Positions 5,705 to 12,033 of a DNA stretch of 16,585 bases are shown here, in pieces. A program made the translations under genes and the position numbers. The notes beneath the pieces were generated by a model. It ran no database searches. It was not told the origin of the DNA and was given only the letters and a program-made list of their open reading frames with translations. Numbering within the stretch: position 1 is the stretch's first letter; each line of letters opens with the position of its first letter. Origin of the DNA: Actinomycetota bacterium. GTDB taxonomy: Bacteria; Actinomycetota; Acidimicrobiia; Acidimicrobiales; SZUA-35. The stretch lies in the NCBI GenBank assembly GCA_027730885.1, contig JAQCHM010000025.1:1-16585 (forward strand). The letters are read 5' to 3'.

Positions 5705-7114
5705 ATGGAGCGACAGCGACTGGGAGGAGATGAGCTGTGGTCCCGGGCGTCTGACATCCTTCGGATCCAGATTGCCGACGGTGTCTGGCAATCCACCTTC
5801 GCCCAGATCGTTCCCATGCTCCTCATCGATGACCGGCTGGTGCTCTCGGTGCCGAACGCCATCATTCGCGAGAAGCTCGATGGCCGATATCGCCCGCTGG
5901 TCGAGGATGCGATCACCGAGTCAGCCGGACATCGCTATCACGTCGAGTTCGATGCTTCGCCACCGCAGCTCTTCGACCCCGACCACGTCGACGGCTATAA
6001 CCGCAGCTCTCGCGACGGAGCACCACCCGTGATCGACCTCACCGCATCGAAAGCCGCCGACGACGTCCGTGGCGGTTCGGAGGTGACGCTTCGCTACAAC
6101 TTCGAGACCTTCGTCATCGGCCCGTCCAATCGATTCGCCCATGCCGCGGCACTCTCCGTCGCCGAACGCCCCGGTGGCAGTTACAACCCACTTTTCATCT
6201 ACGGCGGCGCCGGACTGGGCAAGACACACTTGTTGCGGGCGATCGAGGCCTATGTTTGCGACGTCTACCCGCGAATGAAAGTCCAGTACGTCTCGACCGA
6301 AGCGTTCCTCAACGAATTCGTCGAGTCGATCAAGACCGCTTCGAGCGCCGACTTCAAGCGCCGCTATCGCCAGATCGACGTCCTCCTTGTCGACGACATT
6401 CAATTCATCGCCGGCAAGGACGGACTGCAGGAAGAGTTCTTCCACACGTTCAACGAGCTCTATGGCGGCAATCGACAGGTCGTGCTGACATCCGATCGAC
6501 CTCCGGACGCGATCCCGACGTTGGAGGACCGCCTTCGCAGTCGTTTCATGATGGGCCTGCTGACGGACATCCAACCGCCCGACATCGAGACGCGGATGGC
6601 CATCCTGTCGAAGAAGGCGGATCGGGATCGCTACTTTCTTGCGAGCGAGGTCAGCGAGTTCATCGCCCACAACATCACGTCGAACATCCGCGAACTCGAG
6701 GGGGCTCTCAACAAGGTCATCGCATTCGCTAACCTCAATCGCGAGCCGATGACCCGAGCCCTGGCCGAACGCATTTTGGGCGACTTCATCGCCGACCGTC
6801 AGCCACGGCCGATCAACGTGACCCTCATCCTCAACGCCACAGCCGAACGCTTCAACTTCACCATAGAGGAGCTGGTTGGCAAGTCCCGCCGAAGGCCGTT
6901 GGTCTCCGCCCGCCAGATGGCGATGTATATTGCCCGGGAACATACCGACCTGAGCTTCCCCCTCATTGCCCGGGAGTTCGGCGGACGCGATCACACCACG
7001 GTGATGTATGCCTGCGACAAGATCTCGGCGCTGATGAAGGAGCGGTCCCAGATCTACGAGCACGTCATGGCACTCGAGAAGGCCGTTCGACTCCGAGCTC
7101 GAGCGGTCGAGTGA
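5705..7114 (+). CDS. dnaA: Chromosomal replication initiator protein DnaA
   Basis: AAA+ ATPase that binds DnaA boxes at oriC, unwinds the origin and recruits the replicative helicase. 469 residues. Domain I is at about 1-85 and domain II is a short linker (about 86-127). Domain III has Walker A GGAGLGKT (167-174), Walker B LLVDD (227-231), sensor I LTSDRPP (261-267), arginine-finger box LEDRLRSRF (273-281) and sensor II NIRELEGAL (327-335). Domain IV carries the DNA-binding signature GRDHTTVMYACDKI (427-440). Domain II is short compared with Streptomyces DnaA. The ATG start has GGGAG 6 nt upstream. A perfect DnaA box just before the gene suggests autoregulation. It is separated from dnaN by the oriC region. 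Confidence 0.98.
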   Translation: MERQRLGGDELWSRASDILRIQIADGVWQSTFAQIVPMLLIDDRLVLSVPNAIIREKLDGRYRPLVEDAITESAGHRYHVEFDASPPQLFDPDHVDGYNRSSRDGAPPVIDLTASKAADDVRGGSEVTLRYNFETFVIGPSNRFAHAAALSVAERPGGSYNPLFIYGGAGLGKTHLLRAIEAYVCDVYPRMKVQYVSTEAFLNEFVESIKTASSADFKRRYRQIDVLLVDDIQFIAGKDGLQEEFFHTFNELYGGNRQVVLTSDRPPDAIPTLEDRLRSRFMMGLLTDIQPPDIETRMAILSKKADRDRYFLASEVSEFIAHNITSNIRELEGALNKVIAFANLNREPMTRALAERILGDFIADRQPRPINVTLILNATAERFNFTIEELVGKSRRRPLVSARQMAMYIAREHTDLSFPLIAREFGGRDHTTVMYACDKISALMKERSQIYEHVMALEKAVRLRARAVE

Positions 7115-7152
7115 ACCCATAACCTGTGAAAAAGACGGTGGACGACGACACC

Positions 7153-7167
7153 TTGTCCTCGGGACAA
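7153..7167. repeat. Head-to-head DnaA half-box palindrome in oriC
   Basis: TTGTCC (7153-7158) and GGACAA (7162-7167) are exact inverted copies around the 3-nt loop TCG. Each arm is the TTGTCC half of an actinobacterial DnaA box. Either a paired DnaA site or a short hairpin after dnaA; there is no T-run to support a terminator. Confidence 0.55.
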
Positions 7168-7282
7168 CCTGCCGGTCATCCCCAGCGATCATCACCGGGA
7201 CCGAATGCAGACCCGGTGCCTGGGGATGGAAAGAACCGCCCGGTGGATGAGAACCTCTAGGCTGACCAGGCTGAACACCGGT

Positions 7283-7298
7283 TCATCCACAATCCACA
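7283..7298 (+). promoter_or_regulatory. Tandem DnaA boxes next to the unwinding site
   Basis: TCATCCACA (7283-7291, one mismatch to TTATCCACA) and CAATCCACA (7290-7298, two mismatches) overlap by 2 nt in the same direction. They sit 4 nt before the DnaA-trio run, the arrangement expected for boxes that load DnaA onto single strands. Confidence 0.7.
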
Positions 7299-7302
7299 AC
7301 AC

Positions 7303-7314
7303 CTACTACTACTT
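7303..7314 (+). promoter_or_regulatory. DnaA-trio element (basal unwinding system)
   Basis: CTACTACTACTT is four consecutive triplets; the opposite strand reads 3'-GAT GAT GAT GAA-5', which fits the DnaA-trio motif (3'-[G/A]A[T/A]-5') described for Bacillus subtilis and many other bacteria. It lies between the tandem DnaA boxes and the A-rich stretch, the canonical order. Confidence 0.7.
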
Positions 7315-7328
7315 CCCTCTTTCCAGAC

Positions 7329-7346
7329 AGAAAAATAACAACAGTT
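7329..7346 (+). other. A-rich stretch, probable DNA unwinding element
   Basis: A locally AT-rich segment around AGAAAAATAACAACAGTT stands out in very GC-rich DNA. It follows the DnaA-trio run by about 15 nt and precedes the dnaN ribosome-binding site. Confidence 0.6.
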
Positions 7347-7366
7347 GAGGACAAGGGAGCACGACA

Positions 7367-8458
7367 GTGAAGTTCCGTTGCGAACGAGATGTTCTGGTCG
7401 AGGCCCTAGGGACAGCTGGCCGCGCCGTGAGCGGCCGCGGGGGCCTGCCCGGGCTTTCGGGAGTCCGCGCTGATCTTCAAGGCGATCAACTCCGACTGAC
7501 CGGCAGCGATCTGGACCTCACCATCACTGTGCTCGTGACGGTGGCCGGCGAATCCGACGGGGTGGCAGTGATCCCCGCCCGCCTCGCATCCGACATCGTC
7601 CGTGCACTGAGCCCCGGCGCGGTCTCGGTAGCGGCCGTCGGAGACGAACTGTCCATCAGTTCAGGACGAAGCCAATTCAGCATCCGTTTGCTAGCAGGCG
7701 ACGAATTCCCCCAGCTGTTGCCCATCTCCGCCGAGCCGGTCTCGCTGCCTTCGGCCCAGCTGTCCGAAGCCCTTCGACAAGTTGTCTTGGCCGCGAGCTC
7801 CGACGACGCTCGTCCGATTCTCACCGGCGTTCAGATGTCGTCGGAGAACGGGGGGTTGCGCCTGGTTGCCACCGACTCGTACCGCTTGGCGATGCGCGAC
7901 GTTCCCGAAGCGTCCATCCTGGCCGAAGGACAGTCGGTATTGCTTCCGTCGCGAGCGCTCAACGAGCTGAATCGCATTCTGGGCCAGGGCGAGCGCGTCC
8001 AGCTCAGACTCGGCGAGCGTGACGCGTCGTTCGAGGTCGGCCCAGTGACGTTGGTCACACGCCTGATCGAGGGGGAGTTCCCCAACTACAGCGGTCTCAT
8101 TCCCAGCAGTCACCCGAACAAGTTGACGGTGCATCGGGACTCACTGCTCGACGCTCTGCGCCGGGTCAAGCTACTTGCACGTGAAGCGACCCCCGTCCGG
8201 CTCGAGATGTCCACCGACGGACTCGAGCTGGTCGCGGTGACCCAGGACGTCGGCAACGCCCGTGAGAGTGTCGAGGGGAGTTACGAGGGCACGCCATTGA
8301 CCGTGGCGTTCAACGCCCAATACCTTCTCGAGGGCATCGAGGTTGCCAACAGCGACGAGATCACCTTGTCGACGATCGACGAACTCAAGCCGGCGTTGGT
8401 GCGCATGGCCGGCGTCGATCAGTTTCTCTACCTGTTGATGCCGGTGCGGGTGTCTTGA
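7367..8458 (+). CDS. dnaN: DNA polymerase III beta subunit (sliding clamp)
   Basis: Forms the dimeric ring that tethers DNA polymerase III and many repair proteins to DNA. 363 residues, close to the E. coli length of 366. Recognisable family segments are MKFRCERDVLVEAL, LTGSDLDLTI, LLAGDEFPQLLP, RPILTGVQM, LRLVATDSYRLA, RLIEGEFPNYSGLIP and the C-terminal FLYLLMPVRVS (the clamp-type MPVR ending). The GTG start at 7367-7369 has AAGGGAG (7353-7359) 7 nt upstream. It lies directly after oriC and its stop overlaps the recF start by 4 nt (TTGA), so the two are translationally coupled. Confidence 0.98.
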   Translation: MKFRCERDVLVEALGTAGRAVSGRGGLPGLSGVRADLQGDQLRLTGSDLDLTITVLVTVAGESDGVAVIPARLASDIVRALSPGAVSVAAVGDELSISSGRSQFSIRLLAGDEFPQLLPISAEPVSLPSAQLSEALRQVVLAASSDDARPILTGVQMSSENGGLRLVATDSYRLAMRDVPEASILAEGQSVLLPSRALNELNRILGQGERVQLRLGERDASFEVGPVTLVTRLIEGEFPNYSGLIPSSHPNKLTVHRDSLLDALRRVKLLAREATPVRLEMSTDGLELVAVTQDVGNARESVEGSYEGTPLTVAFNAQYLLEGIEVANSDEITLSTIDELKPALVRMAGVDQFLYLLMPVRVS

Positions 8459-9588
8459 AACTCAGCCGCCTCTGGCTGAACGACTTTCGTACCTACACGA
8501 ACCTCGAATTGCCGCTGGTCGACGGTCTGACGGCGATTGTCGGGCCCAATGGTTCGGGCAAGACCAACCTGATCGAGGCCATGGGCCTTCTAGCCATGTT
8601 GAAATCCTTTCGCGGTGCTCCGACAGAGAGTCTGATTCGCAAGGGCGCAGATCGGGCCGTGGTGCGAGCTGAAGGTGAGCGAGACGGACGACCCGTGCTC
8701 ATCGAACTCGAGTTGTCCCAGGGTCGGACCCGTGCCCAGGTGAATCGACAACGTCTTGCCCGGTCGAGAGATCTCCTCGGGGCTCTCCGGGTCACGGTGT
8801 TCGCCCCCGACGACCTCGCATTGGTGAAGGACGGTCCGGCCGTCCGACGTGAGTTCCTCGACGATCTTGTGGTCTCCCTGCAGCCATCAGCCGATCTCGT
8901 CTGCTCGGACTTCGACCGGGTGGTACGCCAGCGAAATGCACTTCTGAAGAACGTCCCGATGCGCAACGGCCGCCCGGCACTGGATGACACCACGAGCGCA
9001 ACGCTCGACGTGTGGGATCAGCAGTTCGCTGCGCTGGGAGAACAGGTTCTCGAACTGCGCTACGAGGTTCTCGCCGACCTGGTACCACTGGTTGGCGAGA
9101 GCTATGTGCAACTTGCCGGGCGATCGGCGGAGGTCATTGCCAATTACCGGGCGTCATGGGGGAATGGATCCCTCGCCGCTGCGCTCGATCACGAGCGGCT
9201 CAACGACCTCCGCCGTAAGACGTCGACGGTGGGGCCCCACCGCGACGAGATCAGCGTCTACCTGAACGGATTCGCTTCACGGACCGAGGCATCGCAGGGC
9301 GAACAACGCACGCTTGCACTGGCACTTCGGCTGGCCGGACATCGCCTGGTTTCCGAGCGGATCGGCGAGCCACCGCTGCTCCTGCTCGACGATGTGTTCT
9401 CCGAACTCGACGAGACCCGATCACGAGCCCTGCTCGACTCGCTCGTCTCGGGTCAGACGATCATCACAACCGCGTCGGAGCTACCCCCCGGTACCGTCCC
9501 CGACCAGATGTTGCGCCACACCGGCGCTGAGCTTCGGCTCGACTCGGCGGCCTCTCGGCCCGCCCGCTCGATGTTCGCCCAGGAGTGA
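8455..9588 (+). CDS. recF: DNA replication and repair protein RecF
   Basis: SMC/ABC-like ATPase that helps load RecA at single-strand gaps with RecO and RecR. 377 residues. The N-terminus MKLSRLWLNDFRTYTNLEL is typical. Walker A GPNGSGKTN is at 30-38, the ABC signature SQGEQRTLALALRL begins at 280, and Walker B LLLLDDVFSELD has its acidic pair at 312-313. The family motif LKDGPAVRREFLDDLV is also present. The start is TTG at 8455-8457, chosen because it gives the conserved MKL opening and overlaps the dnaN stop by 4 nt; no separate ribosome-binding site is obvious. Confidence 0.97.
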   Translation: MKLSRLWLNDFRTYTNLELPLVDGLTAIVGPNGSGKTNLIEAMGLLAMLKSFRGAPTESLIRKGADRAVVRAEGERDGRPVLIELELSQGRTRAQVNRQRLARSRDLLGALRVTVFAPDDLALVKDGPAVRREFLDDLVVSLQPSADLVCSDFDRVVRQRNALLKNVPMRNGRPALDDTTSATLDVWDQQFAALGEQVLELRYEVLADLVPLVGESYVQLAGRSAEVIANYRASWGNGSLAAALDHERLNDLRRKTSTVGPHRDEISVYLNGFASRTEASQGEQRTLALALRLAGHRLVSERIGEPPLLLLDDVFSELDETRSRALLDSLVSGQTIITTASELPPGTVPDQMLRHTGAELRLDSAASRPARSMFAQE

Positions 9589-9601
9589 CGTGCGGCTGAC
9601 G

Positions 9602-9633
9602 GAGAGTGACCCATGAGGCGAGAGTGACCCATG
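9602..9633 (+). repeat. 14-bp tandem duplication at the dciA start
   Basis: GAGAGTGACCCATG occurs twice, at 9602-9615 and 9620-9633, with an 18-bp period. The second copy carries the dciA ATG. The first copy's ATG opens a 4-codon frame (M-R-E-R, stop at 9625-9627) in phase with dciA. Confidence 0.9.
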
Positions 9634-9948
9634 CATCGTGAACCACTTGCATCTCGCGGACAGCCCGGAACACTGGGACAGAATCTCGAACGCTTCCTCC
9701 GTCACCTGGGAGCGCCTCCGGTTCAGGCCCTGACTTCGCTCCATGATCGGTGGCCCGAGGTCGTCGGGCCGGTATTGGCTAAGGGGAGTCGACCGATCGA
9801 ACTTGTCGACGGCATCCTCATCGTCGGCTGCGCCGATCCGTCGTGGGCGTCGCAGCTCGCTTGGATGGAAACTCAGATCAAGCAGCGATGTGCTGCGCTC
9901 TTCGACGGGCTCGTCGTCGTACGCATTTCCGTGCGAGTCGATCGGTGA
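9631..9948 (+). CDS. dciA: DciA-like protein (DUF721), probable replicative helicase loader
   Basis: DciA (DUF721) proteins interact with the replicative helicase DnaB and are thought to help load it in bacteria lacking DnaC or DnaI. This 105-residue protein has the DUF721 pattern: LRHLGAPPVQALTSLHDRWPEVVGPVLA, then GSRPIELVDGILIVGCADPSWASQL and a helical segment MKxQI-like (METQIKQRCAALF), ending in a short beta segment VVVRISVRV. The position between recF and gyrB is the usual actinobacterial one. The ATG start follows a duplicated 14-bp segment, and the nearest in-frame upstream ATG is cut off by a stop. The gene begins 42 nt after recF. The helicase-loading role is inferred from the family. 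Confidence 0.88.
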   Translation: MHREPLASRGQPGTLGQNLERFLRHLGAPPVQALTSLHDRWPEVVGPVLAKGSRPIELVDGILIVGCADPSWASQLAWMETQIKQRCAALFDGLVVVRISVRVDR

Positions 9949-10013
9949 TGCACGAACCGTTCACGCTCCGTGCACCCTCGGGTGATGGCCGCGGTCACGC
10001 CCCAACCTACTGG

Positions 10014-10019
10014 TAGACT
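10014..10019 (+). promoter_or_regulatory. Candidate gyrB -10 element
   Basis: TAGACT fits the TAnnnT -10 consensus and lies 25 nt before the chosen gyrB ATG. No convincing -35 is seen at 16-18 bp. If used, transcription would begin near 10026 and would exclude the upstream GTG at 9970 as start. The same hexamer precedes the DUF3566 gene. Confidence 0.35.
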
Positions 10020-10044
10020 GAACCGGCTCCGAGAGCGACTTCCC

Positions 10045-12033
10045 ATGGACTCTTCAACCTCACCCGAACGGCTCGAAACCGCAGATCAAAGTGGCTACAG
10101 CGCCAGTGACATCCAAGTTCTCGAGGGCCTCGAGGCCGTTCGGAAGCGTCCTGGCATGTACATCGGGTCCACCGGTTCGACCGGCCTGCATCACTTGGTC
10201 TGGGAGGTGGTCGACAACAGCGTTGATGAGGCCATGGCCGACTATTGCAAACGCATCGACGTGCGGATCATGGCCGACGGAGGCGTCGAAGTACGCGACG
10301 ACGGTCGCGGCATTCCCGTCGATCGCCACGACAAGTACGACGACATGTCGGCCGCCGAAGTGGTGCTCACGGTTCTACACGCCGGCGGCAAGTTCGGAGG
10401 CGACGGCTACAAGGTTTCCGGTGGCTTGCACGGCGTCGGTATCTCCGTCGTGAATGCGCTGTCCAGCCTGGTCGAGGTCGAGATCGACCGCATGGGTAAG
10501 CGCCACCTCATGTCCTTCCGCGATGGCGGGGTGCCCGACCAGAAGCTGCACGTCATCGGCGACGCCCCGATCAACGACGACGGCCGCCCTCGAACCGGCA
10601 CCACCGTCCGGTTCTGGCCCGATCCCACGATCTTCAAAGAAGGCACTGACTTCCGAGCGCAGACCTTGGCCGAACGGTTCCAGATGATGGCTTTCCTCAA
10701 CGCCGGCCTCGAGTTCCATCTGGTGGACGAACGAGACCCGTTGTTCGAGGAACTGGTGCACCGCTACGAAGGTGGCATCCGAGATTTCGTGCTGCACCTG
10801 AACCGCTCCAAGGAAGCGTTGTTCGAGGACATCGGTTGGTACACCGAGTCCGGCGATGGAGAGGAAGTCGAGATCGCCTTCTGCTGGAACACGGGTTACC
10901 AGACCGACGGTATTCACAGTTTCGCCAACGGCATCTCCACCCTCGAGGGTGGTATGCACGAGCAAGGCTTCCGTACCGCCCTGACCCGAACCGTGAACCT
11001 CTACGCGCGGGACAAGGGCCTCCTGAAGGAGAAAGAGGAGAACTTCCAGGGCGAGGACATCCGGGAAGGGCTCACCGCTGTCATCGCCCTCAGGATCTCC
11101 GAACCCCAGTTCGAAGGACAGACGAAGTCCAAGTTGGGCAACGTCTCGGTTCGATCACTGGTCGAGAAGGCCACCAACGAGAAGCTGCGCGAGTGGTTCG
11201 AAGAGCACCCCCGTGAGGCCCGGGCCATCGTCGGCAAGTCCACCATGGCCGCCAAGGCTCGCATTGCGGCCACGACGGCGCGCCAGACCATTCGGCGCAA
11301 GTCAGCTCTGGACGGCGCAGGCTTGCCTGGCAAGCTGGCCGACTGTCGCAGCAAGGATCCGGCCGAGTCCGAGTTGTACATCGTCGAGGGCAATTCCGCC
11401 GGTGGCTCGGCGAAAGAGGCGCGCGACTCTCGAACGATGGCCATCCTGCCGATCCGGGGCAAAATTCTCAACGTCGAACGGGCCCGTCCCGACCGAATGC
11501 TCAAAAACACCGAGATCGTGTCCTTGATCCAGGCGATCGGCGCCGGTCTCGGCGAACCGGCCGAGGCGGGCGAGGACGGTTTCACCGTCGAGAAGGTGCG
11601 CTATCACAAGATCATCCTGTTGGCCGATGCCGATGTCGACGGCAGCCACATCCGCACGTTGCTGCTCACCTTCTTCTTCCGGCAGATGCGCCCCATGGTC
11701 GAGGCCGGTTACGTGTACATCGCCCAGCCGCCCCTCTACAGCACCGAGGTTGGGCGCTCGAAGCTCTACCTGAAGGACGATGCCGCCAGAGACGCGTACA
11801 GCGCTGAGCACCCCAACGCCGAGTACCAGCGGCTGAAGGGTTTAGGTGAAATGGATGCCGACGAGTTGTGGGAAACCACGATGAACCCAGAGAGCCGCAC
11901 GTTGCTCCAGGTCACGGTCGAACAGGCCGCCATCGCGGACGAGATTTTCGCCGTGCTCATGGGAGATGACGTCGAGAGCCGAAAGCACTTCATCCAGACC
12001 AACGCCGACGACGTCCGTTTTCTCGACATATGA
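10045..12033 (+). CDS. gyrB: DNA gyrase subunit B
   Basis: ATPase subunit of type IIA topoisomerase, which with GyrA introduces negative supercoils. 662 residues from the chosen start. The GHKL ATPase motifs are EVVDNSVDEA (54-63), DDGRGIPV (85-92) and GGLHGVGISVVNALS (126-140). QTKSKLGN carries the ATP-contacting lysine. The TOPRIM domain has IVEGNSAGGSA with catalytic Glu448 and DADVDGSH with Asp528, Asp530 and Asp532. The C-terminus is GLGEMDADELWETTMNP and ends FLDI, typical of actinobacterial GyrB. The frame extends up to GTG 9970, but the ATG at 10045 fits the family N-terminus better and has GAGAG upstream. Its stop overlaps gyrA by 4 nt (ATGA). Confidence 0.98.
   Translation: MDSSTSPERLETADQSGYSASDIQVLEGLEAVRKRPGMYIGSTGSTGLHHLVWEVVDNSVDEAMADYCKRIDVRIMADGGVEVRDDGRGIPVDRHDKYDDMSAAEVVLTVLHAGGKFGGDGYKVSGGLHGVGISVVNALSSLVEVEIDRMGKRHLMSFRDGGVPDQKLHVIGDAPINDDGRPRTGTTVRFWPDPTIFKEGTDFRAQTLAERFQMMAFLNAGLEFHLVDERDPLFEELVHRYEGGIRDFVLHLNRSKEALFEDIGWYTESGDGEEVEIAFCWNTGYQTDGIHSFANGISTLEGGMHEQGFRTALTRTVNLYARDKGLLKEKEENFQGEDIREGLTAVIALRISEPQFEGQTKSKLGNVSVRSLVEKATNEKLREWFEEHPREARAIVGKSTMAAKARIAATTARQTIRRKSALDGAGLPGKLADCRSKDPAESELYIVEGNSAGGSAKEARDSRTMAILPIRGKILNVERARPDRMLKNTEIVSLIQAIGAGLGEPAEAGEDGFTVEKVRYHKIILLADADVDGSHIRTLLLTFFFRQMRPMVEAGYVYIAQPPLYSTEVGRSKLYLKDDAARDAYSAEHPNAEYQRLKGLGEMDADELWETTMNPESRTLLQVTVEQAAIADEIFAVLMGDDVESRKHFIQTNADDVRFLDI

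Larger units (their letters stand above)
7115..7366. other. Chromosomal replication origin (oriC) candidate between dnaA and dnaN
   Basis: 252-bp non-coding region in the standard actinobacterial oriC position. I count many DnaA-box-like 9-mers with one or two mismatches to TTATCCACA/TTGTCCACA: 7125-7133 (-), 7137-7145 (-), 7153-7161 (+), 7159-7167 (-), 7176-7184 (+), 7242-7250 (-), 7283-7291 (+) and 7290-7298 (+). The last two form a tandem pair, followed by DnaA-trio triplets and an A-rich segment. A 7-bp stem (7193-7199 with 7212-7218) is also visible. Gene orientation flips around dnaA, which agrees with replication starting here. Confidence 0.85.

Noticed and set aside
5921..7195. 424-codon open frame on the minus strand, antisense to dnaA
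   Set aside because: It mirrors dnaA codons in a GC-rich gene, has no recognisable family motif or ribosome-binding site, and dnaA is beyond doubt. Long antisense frames are expected at this base composition.
9970..10044. GTG at 9970 as an upstream start for gyrB
   Set aside because: Adds 25 residues unlike GyrB N-termini and would lie upstream of the -10-like TAGACT; the ATG at 10045 fits the family better.
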